NCBI RefSeq assembly: GCF_048773025.1
Contig: NC_133550.1
Coordinates: forward strand, 5,878,176-5,942,175
DNA length: 64,000 bases
Origin: Camelus bactrianus
Taxonomy: Eukaryota; Chordata; Mammalia; Artiodactyla; Camelidae
Direction of reading: 5' to 3'
The notes under the pieces were generated by a model. The model searched no databases. It worked only from the letters and a program-made list of their open reading frames with translations, and had not been told where the DNA came from. Each line of letters opens with the position of its first letter. The stretch's first letter is position 1. Shown in pieces: positions 36,301-47,712 of the stretch. Both the position numbers and the translations under genes were made by a program.

Positions 36301-37880
36301 AGGGAAAGGGTTGCAGGAGAAACTTTTACTCTGGTTTCTCAGTCTGTTTCCTAGTGCAGGTTTGAATTTCCTGCAGTTTTCACTGTAAAACCGTGTTGGA
36401 GCTACTACATCCCCATATATATGTATAGAGTGGACTTTGCAAGTGAAAAGAAACTTTGTGTTCCCAACAAGATAGGTGAAGTGCGGCTTTCACACACACT
36501 TATATCTCAGAACTGAGCATACGGAGAGACGTCCGTTTATCTATCACAAATGGAACGGGTTGCAGGAGAAAATTTTACTGTGGTTTCTCAGTCTGTTTCC
36601 TAGTGACGGTTTGAAGTTCCTGCAGTTTTCACTGTAAAACCGAGTTGGAGCTCGCAACTCCCCATATATATGCATGGAGTGGAGTTTGCAAGTGAAAAGA
36701 AACTTTGTGTTCCCAATAAGCTAGGTGAAGGACGGTTTTCACACACACTTATCTCTCAGAACTGAGCATGTGGAGAGACGTTCGTTCATCTAGCACAAAG
36801 GGAACGGGTTGCAGGAGAAACTTTTACTCTGGTTTCTCAGTCTGTTTCCTAGTGCCGGTTTGAAGTTACTGCCGTTTTCACTGTAAAACCGATATGGAGC
36901 TCGTACCTCCCCATATATATGTATGGAGTGGAGTTTTCACCTGAAAAGAAACTTTGTGTTCCCAACAAGCTAGGTGAAGGACTGCATTCACACACACATA
37001 TCTCTCAGAACTGAGCATGTGGAGAGACATTCGTTCATCTAGCACAAAGGGAACGGGTTGCAGGATAAACTTTTGCTCTGTTTCTCAGTCTGTTTCCTAG
37101 TGCCGGTTTGAAGTTACTGCCGTTTTCACTATAAAACCGAGTTGCAACTCGTACCTCCCCATATATATGTATGAAGTGGAGTTTGCAACTGAAAAGAAAC
37201 TTTGTGTTCCAAACATGCTAGGTGAAGGACGGCTTTCACACACACTTGTCTCTCAGAACTGAGCATGTGGAGAGACGTTCGTTCATCTAGCAAAAATGGA
37301 ACGGATTGCAGGAAAACTTTTACTCTGGTTTCTCAGTCTGTTTCCTAGTGCCGGTTTGAAGTTACTGCAGTTTTCACTGTAAAATCGAGTTGGAGCTCGT
37401 ATTTCCCCATATATATGTAGGGAGGGGATTTTGCATGTGAAAAGAAACTTTGTGTTCCCAACAACCAAGTGAAGGACGGCTTTAACACACACATATCTCT
37501 CAGATCTGAGCATGCGGAGAGACGTTCGTTCATATAGCACAAAGGGAACGGGTTGCAGGAGAAACTTTTACTCTGGCTTCTCAGTCTGTTTCCTAGTGCA
37601 GGTTTGAAGTTACTGCAGTTTTCACTGTAAAACCGAGTTGGAGCTCGTACCTCCCCATATATATATATATGGAGTGGAGTTTGCAAGTGAAAAGAAACTT
37701 TGTGTTCCCAACAAGCCAGGTGAAAGACGGCTTTCACACACACTTATCTCTCAGAACTGAACATGTGGAGAGACTTTCTTTCATCTAGCACAAAGGGAAC
37801 ATTTTCCAGGAGAAATTTTTACTCGGGTTTCTCAGTCTGTTTCCTAGTGCCGGTTTGAAGTTCCTGCAGTTTTCACTGTA
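36301..37880 (+). repeat. Diverged monomers without a clear higher-order period
   Basis: All landmarks of the monomer are present and in order, but neighbouring copies do not pair with a nearby HOR at high identity. An AT tract expanded by 2 bp lies at about 37657-37670. Long minus-strand open frames here (37283-37540 and 37345-37743) result from chance loss of stop codons and I do not regard them as genes. Confidence 0.7.
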
Positions 37881-39500
37881 AAACAGAGTTGGAGCTTGTA
37901 CCTCCCCATATATATGTATGGAGTGGAGTTTGCAAGGGAAAAGAAACTTTGTGTACCCAACATGCTAGGAGAAGGAAGGCTTTCACCCCCAATTATCTCT
38001 CAGAACTGAACATGTGGAGAGACGTCCGTTCATCCAGCACAAAGGGAACGGTTTGCAGGAGAAACGTTTACTCCGGTTTCTCAGGCTGTTTCCTACTCCG
38101 GGTATGAAGTTCCTGAACTTTTCACTGTAAAACCGAGTTGGAACTAGTACCCCCCCATATATATGTAGGGAGTGGAGTTCGCAAGTGAAAAGAAACTTTG
38201 TGTTCCCAACAAGCTAGTTGAAGGACGGCTTTCACACACAATTATCTCTCAGAACTGAGCATGTGGAGAGACGTTCGTTCATCTAGCACAAAGGGAACGG
38301 TTTGCAGGAGAAACTTTTACTCTGGTTTCTCAGTCTGTTTCCTAGTGCCGGTTTGAAGTTACTGCAGTTTTCACTGTAAAACCGAGTTGGAGCTCGTACA
38401 TCCCCATATATATTTATGGAGTAAAATTTGCAACTGAAAAGAAACTTTGTGTTCCCAACAAGCTAGGTGAAGGACGGCTTTCACACACACTTATCTCTCA
38501 GAATTGTGCATGTGGAGACACGTTCGTTCATCTAGCACAAAGGGAACGGGTTGCAGGAGAATCTATTACTCTGGTTTCTCAAACTGTTTCCTACTGCTGG
38601 TTTGAAGTTCCTGCACTTTTCACTGTAAAACCGAGTTGGTGCTAGTACCTCCCCATATATATGTAGGGACTGGAGTTTGCAAGTGAAAAGAATCTTTGTG
38701 TTCCCAACAAGCTAGGTGAAGGACGGCATTCACACACACTTATCTCTCAGAACTGAGCATGTGGAGAGACGTTCTTTCATCTAGCACAATGGGAACGGGT
38801 TGCAGGAGAAACATTTACTCTGGTTTCTCAGTCTGTTTCCTACTGCCGGTTTGAAGTTACTACAGTTTTCACTGTAAAACCGAGTTGGAGCTCGTACCTC
38901 CCCATATATATGTACAGACTGGATTTTGCAACTGAAAAGAAACTTTGTGTTCCCAACAAGCTAGGTGAAGGACGGCTTTCACACACATTTTTCTCTCAGA
39001 AATGAGCATGTGGAGATACGTTTGTTCATCTTCCACAAAGGGAGCGGGTTGCAGGATAATCTTTTACTTTGGTTTCTCAGTCTGTTTCCTAGTGCCGGTT
39101 TGAAGTTCCTGCAGTTTTCACTGTAAAACCGAGTTGGAGCTCGTACCTCCCCATATATATGTATGGAGTGGAGTTTGAAACTGAAAGGAAAATTTGTGTT
39201 CCCAACAAGCTAGGTGAAGGACGGCTTTCACTCACACTTATCTCTCAAAACTGAGCATGTGGAGAGAGGTTCGTTCATCTAGCAAAAAGGGAACGGATTG
39301 CAGGAGAAACTTTTACTCTGGTTTCTCAGTCTGTTTCCTAGTGCAGGTTTGAATTTCCTGCAGTTTTCACTGTAAAACCGTGTTGGAGCTAGTACATCCC
39401 CATATATATGTATAGAGTGGAGTTTGCAAGTGAAAAGAAACTTTGTGTTCCCAAAAAGCTAGGTGAAGGGCGGCTTTCACACACACTTATATCTCAGAAC
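37881..39500 (+). repeat. Diverged copy of the 31.4-33.0 kb segment
   Basis: The order of variants follows 31410-33030 at an offset of about 6473 (26 monomers): CACCCCCAATTATC at 37984 (31511), GGGTATGAAG, GAGTAAAATTTGC, CACAATGGG, GTACAGACTGGATTTTGC, GGATAATC and CTCAAAACTGAG. Substitutions are more frequent than among the copies at 22-33 kb, so this copy separated earlier. Confidence 0.75.
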
Positions 39501-42500
39501 TGAGCATGCAGAGAGACGTCCGTTTATCTAGCACAAAGGGAACGGGTTGCAGGAGAAAATTTTACTGTGGTTTCTCAGTCTGTTTCCTAGTGACGGTTTG
39601 AAGATACTGCAGTTTTCACTCTAAAATCGAGTTGGAGCTCGTACCTCCCCATATATATGTAGGGAGTGGAGTTTGCAACTGAAAAGAAACTTTGTGTTCC
39701 CAACAAGCTAGTTGAAGGACGGCTTTCAGACACACATATATCTCAGATCTGAGCATGTGGAGAGACGTTCGTTCATCTAGCAAAAAGGGAACGGGTTGCA
39801 GGAGAAACTTTTACTCTGGTTTCTCAGTCTGTTTCCTAGTGCAGGTTTGAATTTCCTGCAGTTTTCACTGTAAAACCGTGTTGGAGCTCGTACATCCCCA
39901 TATATATGTATAGAGTGGAGTTTGCAAGTGAAAAGAAACTTTGTGTTCCCAACAAGCTAGGTGAAGGGCGGCTTTCACACACACTTATATCTCAGAACTG
40001 AGCATGTGGAGAGACGTTCGTTCATCTACCACAAAGGGAACGGGTTGCAGGAGAAACTTTGACTCTGGTTTCTCAGTCTGTTTCGTAGTGCCGGTTAGAA
40101 TTCCCTGCATTTTTCACTGTAAAAACGAGTTGGAGCTCGTACCTCCCCATATATATGTACGGAGTGGAGTTTGCACCTGAAAAGAAACTTTGTGTTCCCA
40201 ACAAGCTAGGTGAAGGACGGCTTTCACACACACTTATTTCTCAGAACTGAGTATGTGGAGAGACTTTCGTTCATCTAGCACAAAGGGAACGGGTTGCAGG
40301 AGAAACTTTTGCACTGTTTTCTCAGTCAGTTTCCTAGTGCCGTTTTGAAGTTACTGCCGTTTTCACTATAAAACCGAGTTGGAGCTCGTACCTCCCCATA
40401 TAAATGTATGGAGTGGAGTTTGCAACTGAAAAGAAACTTTGTGTTCCCAACAAGCTAGGTGAAGGACGGCTTTCACACACAATTATCCCTCAGAACTGAG
40501 CATGTGGAGAGACTTTTGCTCATCTAGCACAAAGGGAAAGGTTTGCAGGAGAAACTTTTACTATGATTTCTCAGTCTGTTTCCTACTGATGGTTTGTAGT
40601 TCCTGCAGTTTTCACTGTAAAACCGAGTTGGAAGTCGTACCTCCCTATATACATGTATGGAGTGGAGTTTGCAACTGAAAAGGAACTTTGTGTTTTCAAC
40701 TAGCAAGGTGAAGTTCGGCTTTCACACACACTTATCTCTCAGAAATTAGCATGTGGAGAGACTTTCTTTCATCTAGCACAAAGGGAATGGGTTGCAGGAA
40801 AAACTTTTACACTGGTATCTCAGTCTGTTTCCTAGTGCCGGATTGAATTTACTGCAGTTTTCACTGTAAAACCGAGTTGGAGCTCGAATTTCCCCATATA
40901 TATGTATGGAGTGGGTTTTGCAACTGAAAAGAAACTATGTGTTCCCAACAAGCTAGGTGAAGGACATCTTTCACACACACATATCTCTCAGAACTGAGCA
41001 TGTGGAGAGACGTCCGTTTATACAGCACAAAAGGAACGGGTTGCAGGAGAAAATTTTACTGTGGTTTGTCAGTCTGTTTCCTAGTGACAGTTTGAAGATA
41101 CTGCAGTTTTCACTGTAAAACCGAGTTGGAGCTCGCACTTCCCCATATATATGCATGGAGTGTAGTTTGCAAGTGAAAAGAAACTTTGTGTTCCCAATAA
41201 GCTAGGTGAAGGACGGTTTTCACACACACTTATCTCTCAGAACTGAGCATGTGGAGAGACGTTCGTTCATCTAGCACAAAGGGAACGGGTTGCAGGAGAA
41301 ACTTTTACTCTGGTTTCTCAGTCTGTTTCCTAGTGCCGGTTTGAAGTAACTGCCGTTTTCATTGTAAAACCGAGTTGGAGCTCGTACCTCCCCATATATA
41401 TGTATGGAGTGGAGTTTGCACCTGAAAAGAAACTTTGTGTTCCCAACAAGCTAGGTGAAGGACGGCTTTCACACACACTTATCTCTCTGAACTGAGCATG
41501 TGGAGAGACGTTCGTTCATCTAGCACAAAGGGAACGGGTTGCAGGAGAAACTTTTGCTCTATTTCTCAGTCTGTTTCCAAGTGCCGTTTTGAAGTTACTG
41601 CCGTTTTCACTGTAAAACCGAGTTGGAGCTCGTACCTCCCCATATATATATATGGAGTGGAGTTTGCAAGTGAAAAGAAACTTTGAGTTCCCAACAAGCC
41701 AGGTGAAAGACGGCTTTCACACACACACTTATCTCTCAGAACTGAACATGTGGAGAGACTTTCTTTCATCTAGCACAAATGGAACATTTTGCAGGAGAAA
41801 TTTTTACTCAGGTTTCTCAGTCTGTTTCCTAGTGCCGGTTTGAAGTTCCTGCACTTTTCACTGTAAAACCGAGTTGGAACTAGTACCTACCCATATATAT
41901 GTAGGGAGTGGAGTTCGCAAGTGAAAAGAAAATTTGTGTTCCCAACAAGCTAGTTGAAGGACGGCTTTCACACACACATATCTCTCAGAACTGAGCATGT
42001 GGAGAGACGTTCGTTCATCTAGCACAAAGGGAACGGAATGCAGGAGAATTTTTACTCTGGTTTCTCAGTCTTTTTCCTAGTGCCGGTTTGAAGTTCCTGC
42101 AGTTTTCACTGTAAAACCGAGTTGGAGCTTGTACCTCCCCATATATATGTATGAAGTGGAGTTTGCAAGTGAAAAGAAACTTTGTATTCCCAACAAGCTA
42201 GATGAAGTGCGGCTTTCACTCACACTTATCTCTCAGAACTGAGCATATGGAGAGACTTTCGTTCATCTAGCACAAAGGGAACGGTCTGCAGTAGAAACTT
42301 TTACTCTGTTTCTCAGTCTGTTTCCAAGTGCCGGTTTTAAGTTACTGCAGTTTTCACTGTAAAACCGAGTTGGAGCTCGTACCTCCCCATATATATGTAT
42401 GGAGTGGAATTTGCAACTGAAAAGAAACTTTGTGTTCCCAACAAGCTAGGTGAAGGACGGCTTTCACACACACTTATCTCTCAGAACTGTGCATGTGGAG

Positions 42501-43100
42501 ACACGTTCGTTCATCTAGCACAAAGGGAACGGGTTGCAGGAGAAGCTATTACTCTGGTTTCTCAAACTGTTTCCTAATGCTGGTTTGAAGTTCCTGCAGT
42601 TTTCACTGTAAAACCGAGTTGGAGCTAGTACCTCCCCATATATATGTAGGGACTGGAGTTTGCAAGTGAAAAGAATCTTTGTGTTCCCAATAAGCTAGGT
42701 GAAGGACGGCATTCACACACACTTATCTCTCAGAACTGAGCATGTGGAGAGACGTTCTTTCATCTACCACAAGGGGAACGGGTTGCAGGAGAAACATTTA
42801 CACTGGTTTCTCAGTCTGTTTCCTACTGCCGGTTTGAAGTTACTGCAGTTTTCACTGTAAAACCGAGTTGGAGCTCGTACATCCCCATATATATATATGG
42901 AGTGCAGTTTTCAAGTGAAAAGAAACTTTGAGTTCCCAACAAGCTAGGTGAAAGACGGCTTTCACACACACTTATCTCTCAGAACTGAACATGTGGACAG
43001 ACTTTCTTTCATCTAGCACAAAGTGATCATTTTGCAGGAGAAACTATTACTCGGGTATCTCAGTCTGTTTCCTAGTGCCGGTTTGAAATTCCTGCAATTT
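39501..43100 (+). repeat. Diverged monomers, partly shared with 49.3-51.0 kb
   Basis: Monomers with variants such as CTCATCTAGCAC / CTATGATTTCTC / GATGGTTTGTAG (40515-40595) and GGATTGAATTTAC (about 40843) match 50470-50810 at an offset of about 40 monomers. The rest (41000-43100) are individually diverged copies. A pure (AT)6 tract appears at about 42887 in a monomer with GTGCAG. Confidence 0.65.
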
Positions 43101-44136
43101 TCACTGAAATACAGAGTTGGAGCTCGTACCTCCCCATATATATGTATGGAGTGGAGTTTGCAAGGGAAAAGAAACTTTGTGTACCCAACATGCTAGGTGA
43201 AGGACGGATTTCACCCACACTTATCTATCAGAATTGAAAATGTGGAGAGACGTCCTTTCATCCAGCACAAAGGGAACGGTTTGCAGGAGAAACGTTTACT
43301 CTGGTTTCTCAGTCTGTTTCCTACTGCCGGTATGAAGTTCCTGCACTTTTCTCTGTAAAACCTAGTTGGAGCTAGTACCTCCCCATATATATGTAGGGAG
43401 TGGAGTTCGCAAGTGAAAAGAAACTTTGTGTTCCCAACAAGCTAGTTGAAGGACGGCTTTCGCACACACTTATCTCTCAGAACTGAGCATGTGGAGAGAC
43501 GTTCGTTCATCTAGCACAAAGGGAACGGGCTGCAGGAGAAACTTTTACTCTGGTTTCTCAGTCTGTTTCCTAGTGCCGGTTTGAAGTTCCTGCAGTTTTC
43601 ACTGTAAAACTGAGTTGGAGCTTGTACCTCCCCATATATATTTATGAAGTGGAGTTTGCAAGTGAAAAGAAACTTTGTATTCCCAACAAGCTAGGTGAAG
43701 GCGGCTTTCTCTCACACTTATCTCTCAGAACTGAGCATGTGGAGAGACGTTCGTTCTTCTAGCACAAAGGGAACGGGTTGCAGGGGAAACTTTATTCTGG
43801 TTTCTCAGTGTGTTTCCTAGTGCCGATTTGAAGTTCCTGCAGATATCACTGTAAACCCGAGTTGGAGCTCGTACCTCCCCATATATATGTATTGAGTGGG
43901 GTTTGCAAGTGTAAAGAAACTTTGAGTTCCCAACAAGCTAGGTGAAAGACGGCTTTCACACAAACTGATCTCTCAGAACTGAGCATGTTGAGAGACTTTC
44001 TTTCATCTAGCACAAAGGGAACGTATTGCAGGAGAAAATGTTAATTTCGTTTCACAGTCTGTTTCCTAGTGCCGTTTTGAAGATCCTGAATTTTTCACTG
44101 TAAAACGGAGTTGGAGCTAGTTACCTCCCCATATAT

Positions 44137-44884
44137 ATGTATGGAGTGGAGTTTGCAAGTGAAAAGAAACTTTGTGTATCCAACAAGCTAGGTGAAGGAC
44201 GGCTTTCACACATACTTATCTCTCAGAACTGTGCATGCGGAGAGACGTTCGTTCATCTAGCACAAAGGGAACGGGTTGCAGGAGAAACTTTTACTCTGGT
44301 ATCTCAATCTGTTTCCTACTGCTGGATTGAAGTTCCTGCACTTTTCACTATAAAACCGAGTTGGTGCTCGCACCGGCCCATATATATTTATGGAGTGGAG
44401 TTTGCAACTGAAAAGAAACTTTGTGTTCCCAACAAGCTAGCTGAAGGACGGCATTCACAAACACTTATCTCTCAGACATGAGCATGTGGAGAGACTTTCT
44501 TTCATCTAGCACAAAGGGAACGGGTTGTAGGAGAAACTTTTACTCTGGTTCCATAGTCTGTTTCCTAGTGCCGGTTTGACGTTCCTGCAGTTTTCACTGT
44601 AAAACCGAGTTGGAGCTCGTACCTCCCCATATATATGTAGGGAGTGGAGTTTGCAACTGAAAAGAAACTTTGTGTTCCCAACAAGCTAGGTGAAGGACGG
44701 CTTTCACACACACTTATATCTCAGAACTGAGCATGTTGAGAGACGTTCGTTCATCTAGCACAAAGGGAACGGGTGGCAGGAGAAACATTTACTCTGGTTT
44801 CTCAGTCTGATTCCTAGTGCCGGTTTGATGTTCCTGCAGTTTTCACTGTAAAACGGAGTTGGAGCTAGTTACCTCCCCATATAT
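44137..44884 (+). repeat. Three-monomer sub-repeat (748 bp), copy 1
   Basis: 748 bp equals 3 x 249 plus 1. The extra base is in GCTAGTTACCTCC instead of GCTAGTACCTCC, a marker of this sub-repeat. The three monomers are a CAAGTG/GTATCC type with CAGAACTGTGC, a CAACTG type with GCTAGCTGAA, and a GTAGGG type with GGGTGGCAGGAG. A plus-strand open frame of 114 codons (44137-44481) spans the first two because both usual stops are substituted. The next copies repeat it. Confidence 0.88.
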
Positions 44885-45632
44885 ATGTATGGAGTGGAGT
44901 TTGCAAGTGAAAAGAAACTTTGTGTATCCAACAAGCTAGGTGAAGGACGGCTTTCACACATACTTATCTCTCAGAACTGTGCATGCGGAGAGACGTTCGT
45001 TCATCTAGCACAAAGGGAACGGGTTGCAGGAGAAACTTTTACTCTGGATTCTCAATCTGTTTCCTACTGCTGGATTGAAGTTCCTGCACTTTTCACTATA
45101 AAACCGAGTTGGTGCTCGCACCTCCCCATATATACGTATGGAGTGGAGTTTGCAACTGAAAAGAAACTTTGTGTTCCCAACAAGCTAGCTGAAAGACCGC
45201 ATTCACACACACTTATCTCTCAGACCTGAGCATGTGGAGAGACTTTCTTTCATCTAGCACAAAGGGAACGGGTTGCAGGAGAAACTTTTACTCTGGTTTC
45301 ACGGTCTGTTTCCTAGTGCCGGTATGACGTTCCTGCAGTTTTCACTGTAAAACCGAGTTGGAGCTCGTACCTCCCCATATATATGTAGGGAGTGGAGTTT
45401 GCAACTGAAAAGAAACTTTGTGTTCCCAACAAGCTAGGTGAAGGACGGCTTTCACACACACTTATATCTCAGAACTGAGCATGTTGAGAGACGTTCGTTC
45501 ATCTAGCACAAAGGGAACGGGTGGCAGGAGAAACATTTACTCTGGTTTCTCAGTCTGATTCCTAGTGCCGGTTTGATGTTCCTGCAGTTTTCACTGTAAA
45601 ACGGAGTAGGAACTAGTTACCTCCCCATATAT
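44885..45632 (+). repeat. Three-monomer sub-repeat (748 bp), copy 2
   Basis: Matches copy 1 at offset 748 with few differences, for example GATTCTCAATC for GTATCTCAATC, and GAAAGACCGC for GAAGGACGGC. The 114-codon frame recurs at 44885-45229. Confidence 0.88.
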
Positions 45633-46345
45633 ATGTATGGAGTGGAGTTTGCAAGTGAAAAGAAACTTTGTGTATCCAACAAGCTAGGTGAAGGACGGCT
45701 TTCACACATACTTATCTCTCAGAACTGTGCATGCGGAGAGACGTTCGTTCATCTAGCACAAAGGGAACGGGTTGCAGGAGAAACTTTTACTCTGGATTCT
45801 CAATCTGTTTCCTACTGCTGGATTGAAGTTCCTGCACTTTTCACTATAAAACCGAGTTGGTGCTCGCACCTACCCATATATATGTATGGAGTGGAGTTTG
45901 CAACTGAAAAGAAACTTTGTGTTCCCAACAAGCTAGCTGAAAGACCGCATTCACACACACTTATCTCTCAGACCTGAGCATGTGGAGAGACTTTCTTTCA
46001 TCTAGCACAAAGGGAACGGGTTGCAGGAGAAACTTTTACTCTGGTTTCACAGTATGTTTCCTAGTGCCGGTTTGACGTTCCTGCAGTTTTCACTGTAAAA
46101 CCGAGTTGGAGCTCGTACCTCCCCATATATATGTAGGTAGTGGAGTTTGCAACTGAAAAGAAACTTTGTGTTCCCAACAAGCTAGGTGAAGGACGGCTTT
46201 CACACACACATATATCTCAGATCTGAGCATGTGGAGAGACGTTCGTTCATCTAGCACAAAGGGAACGGGTGGCAGGAGAAACATTTACTCTGGTTTCTCA
46301 GTCTGATTCCTAGTGCCGGTTTGATGTTCCTGCAGTTTTCACTGT
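45633..46345 (+). repeat. Three-monomer sub-repeat, copy 3
   Basis: Matches copy 2 at offset 748, and the 114-codon frame recurs at 45633-45977. Near 46345 it leaves the pattern: the following monomer reads GTAAATCCGAG and CTCCCGATATATATG and lacks the GTTACC marker. Confidence 0.82.
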
Positions 46346-47712
46346 AAATCCGAGTTGGAGCTCGTATCTCCCGATATATATGTATGGAGTGGAGTTTGCA
46401 AGTAAAAAGAAACTTTGTGTTCCCAACAAGCTAGGTGAAGGACGGCTTTCACACACACTTATCTCTCAGAATTGAGCATGTGGAGAGACGTTCGTTCATC
46501 TATCACAAAGGGAACGGGTTGCAGGAGAAACTTTTACTCTTGTTTCACAGTCTGTTTCCTAGTGACGGTTTGAAGTTACTGCAGTTTTCACTGTAAAACC
46601 GAGTTGGAGCTAGTACCTCCCCTTATATATGTATGGAGTGGAGGTTGCAATTGAAAAGAAACTTTGTGTTCCCAACAAGCGAGTTGAAGGACGGCTTTCA
46701 CACACACTTATCTCTCAGAACTTAGCATGTGGAGAGACGTTCTTTCATCTAGCACAAAAGGAACGGGTTGCAGGAGAAACTTTTTCTCTGGTTTCACAGT
46801 CTGTTTCCTAGTGCCGGTTTGAATATCCTGCAGTTTTCACTGTAAAACCGAGTTGGGGCTCGTACCTCCCCATATATATGTATGGAGTGGAGTTTGCACG
46901 TGAAAAGAAACTTTGTGTTCCCAATAAGCTGGGTGAAGGACGGCTTTCACACACACTTATCTCTCCGAACTGAGCATGTGGAGAGAAGTTCGTTCATCTA
47001 GCACAAAGGGAACGGGTTGCAGGAGAAACTTTTACTCTGGTTTCTCAGTCTGTTTCCTAGTGCCGGTTTGAAGTTACTGAAGTTTACACTGTAAAACCGA
47101 GTTTGAGCTCGTACCTCCCCATATATACGTATGGAGTGGAGTTGGAAACTGAAAAGAAACTTTGTGTTCCCAACAAGCTAGGTGAAGGACGGCTTTAACA
47201 CACACATATCTCTCAGTTCTGAGCATGCGGAGAGACGTTCGTTCATCTAGCACAAAGGGAACGTTTTGCAGGAGAAACATTTACTCTGGTTTCTCAGTCT
47301 GTTTTCTAGTGCCGGTTTGAATTTACTGCAGTTTTCACTGTAAAACAGAGTTGGAGCTCGTACCTCCCCATATATATATATGGAGTGCAGTTTGCAAGTG
47401 AAAAGAAACTTTGAGTTCCCAACAAGCTAAGTGAAAGACGGCTTTCACACACACTTATCTCTCAGAACTGAACATGTGGAGAGAATTTTTTCATCTAGCC
47501 CAAAGTGATCATTTTGCAGGAGAAACTTTTACTCGGGTTTCTCAGTCTGTTTCCTAGTGCCGGTTTGAAATTCCTGCAGTTTTCACTGTAATACAGAGTT
47601 GCAGCTTGTACCTCCCCATATATATGTATGGAGTGGAGTTTGCAAAGGAAAAGAAACTTTGTGTACCCAACATGCTAGGTGAAGGACGGCTTTCACCCAC
47701 ACTTAACTCTCA

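Larger units (their letters stand above)
43101..47712 (+). repeat. Right-hand HOR family, copy a (18-monomer spacing)
   Basis: The diagnostic GAATTGAAAATGTGG occurs at 43231, 47713, 54174 and 57907, giving spacings of 4482, 6461 and 3733 bp (18, 26 and 15 monomers). Copy a contains three tandem 748 bp triplets (44137-46345), then CTTATATATG, GCGAGTTGAAGG, GAATATCC, ATATATACG and CTCAGTTCTGAG variants. These reappear in the same order in later copies. It differs from the last copy mainly by one extra triplet, that is three monomers. Confidence 0.75.

Noticed and set aside
37345-37743. 132-codon minus-strand open frame, the longest in the window
   Set aside because: It runs across more than one satellite monomer and repeats the same translated satellite segment (EVRAPTRFYSENCSNFKPAL, then KSPPYIYMGKYELQLDFTVK from a shifted frame). 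Not a protein gene.
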